Origin: Nocardia mikamii NBRC 108933
Lineage (GTDB): Bacteria; Actinomycetota; Actinomycetes; Mycobacteriales; Mycobacteriaceae
Assembly (NCBI RefSeq): GCF_001613505.1
Contig: NZ_BDCM01000013.1
Location: forward strand, 496,001 to 560,000
DNA: 64,000 nucleotides
Reading direction: 5' to 3'
The position numbers and the translations under genes are program-made. Below are positions 16,734 to 25,317 of this stretch, in pieces; the first letter of the stretch is position 1; every line of letters starts with the position of its first letter. Below the pieces are notes generated by a model that was given only the letters and a program-made list of their open reading frames with translations, searched no databases and had not been told where the DNA came from.

Positions 16734-18162
16734 TGTTGCGGGTCATTCCGCCGAAGATGAGCGCGTGGAAGGGCGCGATGGCCTTCCAGTACAGATGACC
16801 GGCCAGGCCGTGCGGATCGAATACGGCCCGCTGCCGATAGACCGTGCCACGCGCATCGGTGTCCACGCTGAGCTCCAGCCACGCCCGCCCCGGCACCCGC
16901 ATTTCCGCGCGCAACACCAAGGTGCGCGGTCGCTCGATGCGTTCCACTCGCCACCAGTCCAGCGCCTCACCGGCGTGCAGCCGATGCGGATCCCGTCTTC
17001 CCCGGCGCAATCCGGCACCGCCGGCCAGCCGGTCGATCCAGCCACGCAACGACCACGCCAGCGGAAACGAATACCAGCCGTATTCTCCGCCGATGGATTC
17101 GATCACCGACCACAGCGTCGCCGGATCGGCGCGGGTGTGGCGTTCTCGCACATCGACGTAGAGGGAACCGCCCGACCACGCGGGGTCGGTGGGCAGCGGG
17201 GACGACGGTTCACGACCTTGCTGGTCGGCATCCGACCAGCGGGTGGGAACGTCGAGGTCGCGGATGCGCGTCAACGCCAGTTCGACCGCGGTGCGGTAGT
17301 CGATCAGTCCGCGCTCCGGATCGGGGATGTGCTCGGCGATCGCGTGATCTTCGCAGACCACGTCGTTGACCAGCGATTCCATCAGCGGCACCGCGATCGA
17401 CCTGGGAACCGGGGTGACGAGATTGACCCATTGCGCCGACAGCCAGGGGGTGAGCACCGGGACTGGGACGATCACACGCCGCGGCAGCCGCGCCACTTCG
17501 GCGTAGTCACGCATCATCTGCTCGTAGGTGAGCACATCCGGGCCGCCGATATCGAAGGCGCCGCGCACATCCGGCGGTAGTTCGGCCGCCCGCGTCAGGT
17601 AGTACAGCACATCGCGCACCGCGATCGGCTGGATGCGGTTGCGCACCCAGCGCGGCGTGACCATCACCGGCAGCCGTTCGGTGAGATACCGCAGCATTTC
17701 GAAACTGGCCGAACCGGATCCGATGATCACCGCGGCCTGCATCGCTATCGCCGGAACCGATCCCGCGAGCAGGATTCGCCCGACCTCGGCACGGGAGGAC
17801 AGGTGCCGCGACAGTCGTTGACCGGGCGGAACGATGCCGCCCAGGTACACGATCCTGCCTACCCCCGCCCGGGCCGCCTGCTCGGCCACCAGGGTCGCCG
17901 CGCGGCGGTCGACATCGTCGAAATCCGTTCGCGTCAGCGAATGCACCAGGTAGTAGAGCACATCCGTCTCGGCGCAGGCCGCGGCCACATCGTCGGCGCA
18001 GAGCACATCACCGCGCAGGACTTCCACGCTGTCGCGCCAGGCGGCGTCGTCGAGTTTGGCCGGTGTGCGGGCCAGTACCCGCACCTCGTGGCCCGCGGCC
18101 AGTAGCTCGGGCACCAATCGGCCACCGATGTAGCCGGTCGCACCGAACACCACACATCGCAT
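16690..18162 (-). CDS. NAD(P)-binding SDR with C-terminal DUF2867 domain
   Basis: A protein of 490 residues from ATG 18162. An atypical SDR at the N-terminus (CVVFGATGYIGGRLVPELLA, NAD(P)H-binding) runs to about residue 290. A DUF2867/SRPBCC-like domain follows (about 310-485; GGSLYVDVRERHTRADPATLW, then YSFPLAWSLRGWIDRLAGG). Proteins of this design recur beside photolyase and LitR-type genes in light-responsive bacterial clusters. The reaction is not known to me. It lies 24 bp downstream of phr on the same strand, so it is probably the last gene of a lipocalin-phr-SDR operon. Confidence 0.8.
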   Translation of the reverse strand: MRCVVFGATGYIGGRLVPELLAAGHEVRVLARTPAKLDDAAWRDSVEVLRGDVLCADDVAAACAETDVLYYLVHSLTRTDFDDVDRRAATLVAEQAARAGVGRIVYLGGIVPPGQRLSRHLSSRAEVGRILLAGSVPAIAMQAAVIIGSGSASFEMLRYLTERLPVMVTPRWVRNRIQPIAVRDVLYYLTRAAELPPDVRGAFDIGGPDVLTYEQMMRDYAEVARLPRRVIVPVPVLTPWLSAQWVNLVTPVPRSIAVPLMESLVNDVVCEDHAIAEHIPDPERGLIDYRTAVELALTRIRDLDVPTRWSDADQQGREPSSPLPTDPAWSGGSLYVDVRERHTRADPATLWSVIESIGGEYGWYSFPLAWSLRGWIDRLAGGAGLRRGRRDPHRLHAGEALDWWRVERIERPRTLVLRAEMRVPGRAWLELSVDTDARGTVYRQRAVFDPHGLAGHLYWKAIAPFHALIFGGMTRNITGAAEEAVSQPVS

Positions 18163-18186
18163 ACCGTCTCCTGATCACCGCATCGG

Positions 18187-19509
18187 TTACATGCCGGGCA
18201 CTTCCACGATCGGCGCCGGATAGGTCGCCTCGTCGATGTCTTCGCGCCACGGGCGGTGCACCGCCGCGCCGGACAGGTGGGCGAGTTCGGGCAGCCAGCG
18301 GCGGACGTACTCACCCTCCGGATCGAAACGATGCGCTTGCCGCAGTGGATTGAGCGTGCGATTGGGGCGGGTGTCGGTTCCGGTGCCCGCGACCCATTGC
18401 CAGTTCATCTGGTTGTTCGCCACATCACCGTCGACCAGCCAGTACCGGAAATGGGCTGCGCCGATTCGCCAATCCAGCCGCAGGGTTTTGGCCAGAAACG
18501 ATGCGGTGATCAGCCGCGCGCGTCCCGGCATCCATCCTTCGTCGCGCAGTTGGCGCATCGGCGCGTCGACGATCGGGAAACCGGTGCGACCGTGCGTCCA
18601 CGCCTCGAATGCCTGCTCATCCGTGCGGATCTCGACCGGACCCGAGCGGTAATCGGACCACGCCGCCGCGGGCCGGGCCGCCAGCACCTGATGATGGAAG
18701 TCGCGCCAGGCCAATTGCCGGGCGAAACTGTGGGCGCCCGGGTCCGACATGTCCAGGCGCCACACCACCTCCGCGGCGGACAGGCATCCGAAATGCAGGT
18801 ACGGCGACAGGTGTGAGGTGGCGTCGGCAGCGAGATCGTCGTTGGCATCGTCATAGGCGGTGACCGCATCGGACAGCCAGCGGCGCAACATCTTTCGCCC
18901 GGTCGTCTCGCCGCCGACGCGCAGGTTCGGTGAGGTCCGCGCGGTGCGGAGTGTGTCGAGACCCGGTTGTTCGCCGTCCAGTCGCGGCACCTCGAGGTTC
19001 TTGGGCGGCGGCAGCGGACGCCGATGGCGAGCGCCTTCCCAGCGCCGGAAGTACGGCGTGAACACCGCGAAATGATCGCGTCCGGTGCTCGGCTCGATCG
19101 CATCGAGGTCCACACTGGTCACAATGGCAGCGTGCGTATGCACCTGGCAACCGTGGGATTCGAGCCTGTCACGCAAGGCCGACGCGCGTCGTTTGCCGTA
19201 GTAGCTGACTTCGGCCGCGAGGTGGACCGACTCCGCCCGCGTCTGGGCGACGATCCGTTCGACCTCGTCGACAACCTTGCCGCGCCGTAGAACGAGATGC
19301 CCACCGCGCGTACGCAATTCGTCGTCGAGTTCGTCCAGCGCCGCGGCGAGGAATCGCACCCGGTTCGGCGCGGCCTCCGAGCCGGCGACCAATGATTCGT
19401 CGAGAACGAACAGCGGAACCACCGCATCGCCGGCACGCTGCGCCGCGGTCAGCATCGGATTGTCGTGAACCCGCAGATCACGGGTGAACAGAGCTACCGC
19501 CACACCCAT
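18187..19509 (-). CDS. phr: Deoxyribodipyrimidine photolyase (CPD photolyase, class I)
   Basis: A protein of 440 residues from ATG 19509. An N-terminal alpha/beta antenna domain begins ALFTRDLRVHDNPML. The C-terminal FAD domain carries WRDFHHQVLAARP, GWMPGRARLITASFLAKTL and WQWVAGTGTDTRPNRTLNP, the standard FAD- and DNA-binding signatures, including the Trp-rich electron path. It repairs UV cyclobutane dimers using visible light. Its place in a block with carotenoid genes and a cobalamin photoreceptor-like regulator fits light-induced protection. Confidence 0.92.
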   Translation of the reverse strand: MGVAVALFTRDLRVHDNPMLTAAQRAGDAVVPLFVLDESLVAGSEAAPNRVRFLAAALDELDDELRTRGGHLVLRRGKVVDEVERIVAQTRAESVHLAAEVSYYGKRRASALRDRLESHGCQVHTHAAIVTSVDLDAIEPSTGRDHFAVFTPYFRRWEGARHRRPLPPPKNLEVPRLDGEQPGLDTLRTARTSPNLRVGGETTGRKMLRRWLSDAVTAYDDANDDLAADATSHLSPYLHFGCLSAAEVVWRLDMSDPGAHSFARQLAWRDFHHQVLAARPAAAWSDYRSGPVEIRTDEQAFEAWTHGRTGFPIVDAPMRQLRDEGWMPGRARLITASFLAKTLRLDWRIGAAHFRYWLVDGDVANNQMNWQWVAGTGTDTRPNRTLNPLRQAHRFDPEGEYVRRWLPELAHLSGAAVHRPWREDIDEATYPAPIVEVPGM

Positions 19510-19563
19510 CGCTACTCACCTCCACTCACCGCGCCTGTCCTGACTGGTACGTCGCCCCGGGGC

Positions 19564-20208
19564 TCACAGCCGGCACAGCGGAGTGATGTCCTCGCGCCCA
19601 CCGGTCACCGGCGAGGTCAGGTACAGACAGGGCTGCTCACCGGCGGCCTCGATCGCGGCGACCACGTTGTTCCACTGCACCGCGTCCAGTGCGGGTGTGC
19701 GGGAGAGTACGAATCCGGAGATCCGGTAGGGGTCTGTGACCAGGGCCCAGGAGTAGTCCGGGCCGAGTGCGGTCACGATGTAGTTGGGCGGACCGTCCAG
19801 GCTTTCCTGCGTCGGCACCCCCGGGAACGCCACGCGCAACTGCGCGCCCGTCACGGGATCGACCACGCGCGCCGCACCCTGGATGTCGTTGCTCCCGCCC
19901 GACCACGTGGTACACGAATTGTGCACCGACACATCACCGTTCGGCAGTGCCGCGTACTCGGCGCGCGTATCGCGGGCGCAGACGAGATTGAAATACTGAG
20001 GAATCGCGGCGACCTGGTACCACGTTCCGACGTAACGGCTCAGATCGAGCGAGGTAACCGGCGCGGGACCGTCCGCCGGACTCGCACCGGCGGGCGCCCC
20101 GACGCCGCCGAACACGACCGCCGCCAGCACCGCGACACCTGCCAGCCGAGCCGGGCGCATCGCTGCCGCAGCGAACGCGGTCACGCGGCGGACACCTTCG
20201 GTCAGCAT
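19564..20208 (-). CDS. Lipocalin-family secreted protein (Blc-like)
   Basis: A protein of 214 residues from ATG 20208, just after a GGTGGGGGGA run. An alternative GTG at 20268 follows GAGGAG, and ATG 20160 would give the most compact signal peptide, so the start is uncertain. After a signal sequence (ARLAGVAVLAAVVFGG, then GAPAGA), the mature part has the lipocalin entry motif RYVGTWYQVAAIPQYFN, mid-barrel strands, and a late ALVTDPYRISGFVLSRTP, the YxxxLSR-type Blc signature. It may bind lipids or pigments at the envelope. It is first in the probable lipocalin-phr-SDR operon, behind the promoter at 20314. Confidence 0.82.
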   Translation of the reverse strand: MLTEGVRRVTAFAAAAMRPARLAGVAVLAAVVFGGVGAPAGASPADGPAPVTSLDLSRYVGTWYQVAAIPQYFNLVCARDTRAEYAALPNGDVSVHNSCTTWSGGSNDIQGAARVVDPVTGAQLRVAFPGVPTQESLDGPPNYIVTALGPDYSWALVTDPYRISGFVLSRTPALDAVQWNNVVAAIEAAGEQPCLYLTSPVTGGREDITPLCRL

Positions 20209-20313
20209 TCCCCCCACCTTCCCGTCGAAGTCAGCGGGCCGATCTACCTGCGAACGATGTCCGAGCACCTGCGACTCCTCTGTTCGATGAGCATGGGTTC
20301 GACGACACAGACG

Positions 20314-20343
20314 ATCCTACAGCAATCGATGCGTAATCGATGC
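20314..20343 (-). promoter_or_regulatory. Shared operator/promoter of the lipocalin-phr-SDR operon and litR, paired 11-bp repeat
   Basis: On the minus strand, GCATCGATTAC (20343-20333) is followed directly by GCATCGATTGC (20332-20322), then TG and a -10 TAGGAT (20319-20314). The same repeats lie about 90 bp before the litR start on the plus strand, where TGCATACT could be an extended -10. LitR is therefore likely to control itself too. Confidence 0.7.
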
Positions 20344-20429
20344 ATACTGGAAGTGTCACCCCACGCGCCGCCCCCGCGCGGGTGTCGCAGCACTGCGACG
20401 ATGCGACGCCCATGCCCGCGAAAGGCAGA

Positions 20430-21320
20430 ATGATCGTCATGTCCGATGCCTCGCCCCCCGACAACGACGCGACCGGATTCTCGGTACGCACCGTCGCGGA
20501 GCGCATCGGCATTCCCACCGCGACCCTGCGCAGCTGGAATCAGCGCTACGGCATCGGACCCTCCCAGCATCGGCGCGGTCGCCACCGCCTCTACTCCGAG
20601 GCCGACATCGCCCGGCTCGAGCGCATGGTCGTGCTCGTACGCGGCGGATCGAGTCCGGCGCGAGCGGCCGAGTCCGTGCGCGGACCACTACCGGTCGCCG
20701 GAGACCACGCCTCACTCCTCGACGCCGCCTTCACCTCCGACCCCACCACTCTGCAGTCGTTGCTGCTCGCCCACATTCACGCCTTCGGCGTAGTCGACAC
20801 CTGGGATCGACTGTGCCGTCCGGCCTTCGCCGAGATCGTCCAGCGACAAGGGGCGGGCATCGGATGCATCGACGTCGAACACCTTCTGTCCTGGTGCATT
20901 TCGGCCGCACTGCATCGCGCGGTCCCACCGCCGGCCGACACGTCCGCAACACCCGTGCTGCTCGCCTGCACCAGTGGTGAAACACACTCCCTGCCACTCG
21001 AGGTGTTGCGCGCGGCCCTCGCCGAGCGCGACGTCCCGGCCACGATGCTCGGCCCCAATGTCCCCACCCCCGCCCTCGGCGACGCCCTCGATCGCAGCGC
21101 GCCGGACTCGGCAGCGGTGCTCTGGTCACAGCAGGAATCGACCGCCCTCCTCTCGGCCGTGCGCACATGCGCCGAACGCGGCGCCCGCGTCCTGTTGGCG
21201 GGCCCCGGCTGGGAGGACGTGCCCGCACCGGACACCGCCGAAATCGTCAAGAGCCTCCCCTCCGCACTGTCGGAGTTGACCGGCGCCGCCCCGGCAGAGG
21301 TTTCGCCACAACGACAGTGA
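20430..21320 (+). CDS. litR: MerR-family regulator with cobalamin-binding domain (LitR/CarH-like)
   Basis: A protein of 296 residues. I pick ATG 20430, with AAAGG four bases upstream. A MerR helix-turn-helix spans about 10-80 (RTVAERIGIPTATLRSWNQRY). A four-helix cap follows, then a Rossmann B12-binding domain with GETHSLPLEVLRAAL, whose His is the expected lower cobalt ligand. CarH-type proteins bind adenosylcobalamin in the dark as DNA-bound tetramers and release DNA on light. The cap motif W-x9-EH is only partly kept: EH is present (GCIDVEHLLSW) but the Trp position is Gln (QRQGAG). That Trp shields the adenosyl group, so cofactor or light response may differ. Confidence 0.85.
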   Translation: MIVMSDASPPDNDATGFSVRTVAERIGIPTATLRSWNQRYGIGPSQHRRGRHRLYSEADIARLERMVVLVRGGSSPARAAESVRGPLPVAGDHASLLDAAFTSDPTTLQSLLLAHIHAFGVVDTWDRLCRPAFAEIVQRQGAGIGCIDVEHLLSWCISAALHRAVPPPADTSATPVLLACTSGETHSLPLEVLRAALAERDVPATMLGPNVPTPALGDALDRSAPDSAAVLWSQQESTALLSAVRTCAERGARVLLAGPGWEDVPAPDTAEIVKSLPSALSELTGAAPAEVSPQRQ

Positions 21321-21393
21321 TCGGCGGGCGCACCACCTCGCTCCGACGTCGCCGCGAGATCGGCGCGGACCTTGTTCCCCCGCGCTCGTGATG

Positions 21394-21408
21394 CTAATTT
21401 CCAATTAG
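21394..21408. promoter_or_regulatory. Palindrome CTAATT-TCC-AATTAG upstream of the reductase gene
   Basis: CTAATT (21394-21399) and AATTAG (21403-21408) are exact reverse complements around TCC. It is AT-rich in a high-GC setting, 43 bp before the GTG at 21452. It is placed like an operator; no regulator gene adjoins it. Confidence 0.5.
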
Positions 21409-21451
21409 GAGAATTGCATTCTCGGCACCGGCAGCTCGAAAGGTCGATCAC

Positions 21452-22483
21452 GTGCGCGTCATTCAATGGACCACCGGGAAGGTCGGAAAGCTCAGTCTGC
21501 GAGGGATTCTCGACGATCCGCGCCTCGAGTTGGCCGGTGTATACGCCTATTCCGGCGACAAGGTGGGGGTAGATGCGGGCAGGCTGTGCGGGCGGCCCGA
21601 TACCGGGGTACTCGCCACGGCCGATATCGATGCGCTGATCGCGCTCGATGCCGACACCGTCATCTACACGCCGTTCATGGCCGACCTCGACCATGCGACG
21701 CGGCTGCTCGAGAGCGGCCACGACGTCATCAGCACCAACCTGTTCCTCAACGTCGGCGGAATTCAGGGCGAGACGGAGCAGAAACTCGCCGCCGCCTGCG
21801 AACGCGGCAACAGCTCGCTGCACATCACGGGCATCAACCCCGGCTGGGTCAACGCCGTGACCACCGCGTTGACCGCGGTGTGCCGTGACGTCCGATCGAT
21901 TTCGATCTGCGAATCGGCCGATGTCTCGGTCTACGAATCCGCGGAAACATGGCAGGCCCTGGGCATTTCACGACCCGAGGCCACCCCGGAGCTGATCGAG
22001 ATCGCGAAACTGTGGATGAGCACCTTCCGGGATTCGGTGCGGCGCATGGGCGCGGCCCTGGGATACGAATTCGATGATATGGATTTCTCCATCGAGTACG
22101 CGACCGCCGCCGAGACGGTGGATCTGGGCTGGATCCGCATCGAGAAGGACACCATTGCCGCGGTGCGCGGCGGATGGGCCGGCAAAGTCGGCGAGAAATC
22201 CGTCGTCCGCTCGAACGTCGCTTGGTATCTGACCGAAAAGCTGAACGAGAGCTGGGAATTCGATGACGATCACTATGACATCGTCATCGAGGGAGAACCC
22301 GAGGTGCGGACCCGGATCAGGTTCGTCCCGCCGGACAGCTGGGGAAATCACGAGTGGGACACCATGACCGCGATGCCCGCGGTGAACTCCGTATTCGACG
22401 TCGCCCGCGCGCCCGCCGGCATCTCGACGCTGAAAGAGGTGGGATTGCCCTGCGCGCCCGCCGATCTGTGGCTGTCGAGGTGA
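21452..22483 (+). CDS. NAD(P)H-dependent amine-dehydrogenase/dihydrodipicolinate-reductase-like protein
   Basis: A protein of 343 residues from GTG 21452, with AAAGG upstream. It begins directly with a Rossmann strand, VIQWTTGKVGKLSLRGILDD, of the DapB_N type, then LELAGVYAYSGDKVG. Actinobacteria have many of these proteins, often beside SDR or lipid-degradation genes, and their substrates are mostly unknown. The C-terminal half forms a sandwich typical of the group. The true DapB lysine enzyme is shorter (about 245-270 residues), so lysine synthesis is unlikely. Directly downstream lies only a broken SDR fragment, which suggests a lost partner. Confidence 0.8.
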   Translation: MRVIQWTTGKVGKLSLRGILDDPRLELAGVYAYSGDKVGVDAGRLCGRPDTGVLATADIDALIALDADTVIYTPFMADLDHATRLLESGHDVISTNLFLNVGGIQGETEQKLAAACERGNSSLHITGINPGWVNAVTTALTAVCRDVRSISICESADVSVYESAETWQALGISRPEATPELIEIAKLWMSTFRDSVRRMGAALGYEFDDMDFSIEYATAAETVDLGWIRIEKDTIAAVRGGWAGKVGEKSVVRSNVAWYLTEKLNESWEFDDDHYDIVIEGEPEVRTRIRFVPPDSWGNHEWDTMTAMPAVNSVFDVARAPAGISTLKEVGLPCAPADLWLSR

Positions 22484-22490
22484 CGACGCC

Positions 22491-22577
22491 GTGGGATATG
22501 CCGACGAGCTGTTCGATCTGACCGGCAAGGTGGTTCTGGTCACCGACTTCGGTCGGGTGCCGACGCATCGGCCGTGA
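22491..22577 (+). pseudogene. SDR oxidoreductase, N-terminal fragment of 28 codons
   Basis: GTG 22491 opens a frame reading MGYADELFDLTGKVVLVT, the usual first strand and turn of a short-chain dehydrogenase. It then runs into DFGRVPTHRP and a stop, where GGSRGxG should follow. The remaining 230 or so residues are missing. It sits 7 bp after the reductase gene in operon spacing, and its end is overlapped by the 3' end of the minus-strand MMPL gene. A deletion probably joined the two. Confidence 0.7.
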
Positions 22578-24666
22578 CGACCGATCGTGCCGGCGATCCG
22601 GGCGCGTCCGGTGCCGCGCCCACCTCTCGGATCCAGCGTCCCGGCCACCAGATCCTGGGGCCGATCAGCGCGAACAGCGCCGGGATCACCAAAGTTCGGA
22701 TGACGAACGTGTCGAGCAGAATTCCGACGCCGACCACGATGCCCAGCTGGGTCAGCGTGATCAGCGGGAGGACGCCGAGGACGGCGAACACCGCCGCCAG
22801 CACGATTCCGGCGCTGGTGATCACCCCGCCCGTGGAGCCGACCGCGCGGACGATGCCGCCGGTCACGCCGTGGCCGGGCGTCTCCTCGCGTGCTCGCGTC
22901 ACCAGGAAGATCGTGTAGTCGACACCGAGCGCCACCAGGAACAGGAAGGCGAACAACGGCACGTTGGTATCAAGGGCCGGGAACCCGAAAACGTCAGTGC
23001 TGAGCAGGCTTCCGATCCCCAGCGCGGCCAGGGCGCTGAGCACCGTGACCGCCACCAGCAGTATCGCGGCCGGCAGCGCCCGCAACAGCACCAGGAGCAC
23101 CAGCAGGACGACCACCAGAATGAGCGGAATGATCAGGTGCTGATCACGCCGGGCCGCGTCCCGGGTGTCCATGGCGACGGCATCGGAGCCGCCGACCAGT
23201 GCCTCGGCACCGGGCACCGAGGACAGTGCGGTGCGCAGGCGACTCACATCGGCGAACGCGGCATCGGAGGCCGGCGGCGCATCCAGAATCACCGACCAGC
23301 GCGTCGAGCCGCTGTCCGAAACGCCGGCGGGGGTCGCGCGCACGACGCCCGGGGTGCCGTCGAGGACCGCCTGCACCTGCGGCGCGGTTTCGGTGCGCGC
23401 CAGCACGATCGCGGGATCGCTTGCGCCGGAGGAGAAATGCTCGCTCACCGCCCGGAGACCGTCGACCGATTCCGCGTGCACGCGGAACTGTTCGGATTGC
23501 GCGAGGCCGACATGAGCGAAGGGCAGCGCGCCGGCACACGCGGCCGCGACCACCAGGAAGAGACCGGCCACCGCGGCGGGTCGCCGTACCACCTTCTCCG
23601 CGACGGTATGCCAGGCGCCCGAGGTCGCGGTGTCGTGGCCGTCGACTCGGGGAATGAACGGCCAGAACACCTTTCGTCCACACAGGGCCAGCGCGGGAGG
23701 CAGCGCGACGAGGACGAAGACCGCGGCGATCACCAGGCCCAGTGCGCCGAACGCGCCCAGGCCGCGGGTATTGGGCAGCAGCGCGAGCAGCAATGTCAAC
23801 AGGGCCAGCACGACCGTCAGATTGCTGGCGAGCACCGCGGGCCCGGCTCGCCGCGTGGCGATTCGCAGCGCGGTCCGATGGTCCTCGGTCCGATACAACT
23901 CGTCGCGGTACCGGGAGACCAGCAGCAGCGCGTAGTTCGTGCCCGCCCCGAATACCAGCACGCTGGTGATTCCCGCCGTCGAACCGTCGAACGTCAGACC
24001 ACTCACCTGGGCGAGGGCGTTTCCCGCCGCGGAGGCGACCCGGTCGGCAACCGCTACCACCGACAGCGGAATCAGCCACAGTACGGGGGAACGGTAGGTC
24101 GCTATCAGCAACACCATCACCACGGCGGCGGTGACCGCGAGCAGCAGGGTGTCGGCGCCGGAGAAGGAGTCGGCGATATCGGCGCCGAAGGCCGGGCCGC
24201 CGGTGATTCGCACCCGCAGATCGGCGGGCGCGCCCGCCCGCGCGGCCGTGCGCAATTCGTCGATCCGGTCGGTCAGGGCGAAGCCGTTCAGCTCGGCCGG
24301 GATCGGTGTCTGCCCGAGCGCGGCGCGCTGGTCGGGCGACAGCACGAGACCCGGCCCACTCGCACCGGAGCGAATCCGGGCCAGCGCCGCGTCGGCCTGC
24401 GCTCGATCGCCGGGGGTGAGGACTTCGCCGTCGGCGCGGGTGACGATCAGGACCGCCGCCGCCGAATCCCCGCCGGGGAACTGTCGCAGCAACCGCTGCA
24501 CCTGCGCGGATTCCGCGTCATCCGGCAGCGAGTTCGGCGCCGAGCCACCCGACTCGCCCCCACCGGACAAGCCGAGCACCGCGACGGCGGCGACAACCAA
24601 CGCGACGAGGACGATCCACCCTCTCCGCGCGGAGACGATCTGCGCATATCGGTCCCATCCGCCCAT
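22540..24666 (-). CDS. MMPL family transporter (RND superfamily)
   Basis: A protein of 708 residues from ATG 24666. It has two halves of an RND fold, each with one N-terminal helix (first: GWIVLVALVVAAVAVLGL), a large outer loop, then five more helices. The GXXXDYxxFL signature appears once as GAGTNYALLLVSRYRDEL and once as GVDYTIFLVTRAREE. It is shorter than the mycobacterial MmpL lipid exporters (about 950) and like the compact actinobacterial MMPL efflux proteins. It probably exports a hydrophobic compound by proton motive force. The last residues overlap the SDR fragment on the other strand. MarR control is likely through the dyad just before its start. Confidence 0.85.
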   Translation of the reverse strand: MGGWDRYAQIVSARRGWIVLVALVVAAVAVLGLSGGGESGGSAPNSLPDDAESAQVQRLLRQFPGGDSAAAVLIVTRADGEVLTPGDRAQADAALARIRSGASGPGLVLSPDQRAALGQTPIPAELNGFALTDRIDELRTAARAGAPADLRVRITGGPAFGADIADSFSGADTLLLAVTAAVVMVLLIATYRSPVLWLIPLSVVAVADRVASAAGNALAQVSGLTFDGSTAGITSVLVFGAGTNYALLLVSRYRDELYRTEDHRTALRIATRRAGPAVLASNLTVVLALLTLLLALLPNTRGLGAFGALGLVIAAVFVLVALPPALALCGRKVFWPFIPRVDGHDTATSGAWHTVAEKVVRRPAAVAGLFLVVAAACAGALPFAHVGLAQSEQFRVHAESVDGLRAVSEHFSSGASDPAIVLARTETAPQVQAVLDGTPGVVRATPAGVSDSGSTRWSVILDAPPASDAAFADVSRLRTALSSVPGAEALVGGSDAVAMDTRDAARRDQHLIIPLILVVVLLVLLVLLRALPAAILLVAVTVLSALAALGIGSLLSTDVFGFPALDTNVPLFAFLFLVALGVDYTIFLVTRAREETPGHGVTGGIVRAVGSTGGVITSAGIVLAAVFAVLGVLPLITLTQLGIVVGVGILLDTFVIRTLVIPALFALIGPRIWWPGRWIREVGAAPDAPGSPARSVVTADASAPDRSR

Positions 24667-24671
24667 CCCGA

Positions 24672-24696
24672 AACTATTTCAGAAACTGAAATAGTT
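24672..24696. promoter_or_regulatory. MarR operator between MMPL and marR-like genes, perfect 11-bp dyad
   Basis: AACTATTTCAG (24672-24682) and CTGAAATAGTT (24686-24696) are exact reverse complements around AAA. The site begins six bases upstream of the MMPL ATG and 70 bp upstream of the MarR start. No ribosome site fits between it and the MMPL ATG, so that transcript may be nearly leaderless. Confidence 0.8.
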
Positions 24697-24765
24697 TGCA
24701 AAGGGTTCGACCTCCGGGCCGATTACCCTGTGTGCACGCACACCGGCGGGAGAAGGGAGACAGAG

Positions 24766-25284
24766 GTGACCGAGCGCTCGACCGACGCGGCGCCCACCGA
24801 TCGCGACCGCGACGACCTCGAGACGGCGATCGCCCGTGACATCCGCGCGCTCAGCGCCGTCTCGGACCAGATCTCGCACCTCTTCGCCCATTCGAACGAT
24901 CTGCGCCCCAACGACTTCCGCGCCCTCATGCATATCGCCACCGCCGACGCGGAAGGAACACCCCTCACCGCCGGACGACTCGGGGCGCTGCTGGGCGTCT
25001 CCCCCGGCGCGATCACCTATTTGATCGAGCGCATGATCGAGTCGGGCCATATCGAACGCGAAGCCGACGACACCGACAAACGCCGAGTGCTACTGCACTA
25101 CAGCGACCACGGCATGACCGTGGCCGCAGGCTTCTTCACCCCCATCGGCCTGCGAACCCGAACCGCACTCGCCGACCTCCCCGACTCCGACCTGCAAGCC
25201 ACGCACCGCGTCCTGACCGCCATCGTCGGCGCCCTCCGCGACCACAGCGCCGAGATCACGTCCGAACCGGACAGAAACCGATAG
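24766..25284 (+). CDS. MarR family transcriptional regulator
   Basis: A protein of 172 residues from GTG 24766, with AAGGGAG upstream. It has a winged helix-turn-helix in the MarR arrangement: LTAGRLGALLGVSPGAITYLIERMIESG is the recognition region (about 70-98), followed by the wing EREADDTDKRRVLLHYSDHG with the conserved D-x-R-x-x. Helices at both ends make the dimer. It is divergent from the MMPL exporter, and a perfect dyad overlaps both promoters, so it very likely represses both until a drug-like or phenolic ligand binds. Confidence 0.85.
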   Translation: MTERSTDAAPTDRDRDDLETAIARDIRALSAVSDQISHLFAHSNDLRPNDFRALMHIATADAEGTPLTAGRLGALLGVSPGAITYLIERMIESGHIEREADDTDKRRVLLHYSDHGMTVAAGFFTPIGLRTRTALADLPDSDLQATHRVLTAIVGALRDHSAEITSEPDRNR

Positions 25285-25317
25285 GCACTGTCGTACGCCC
25301 ACCTTCGACCCGATACC

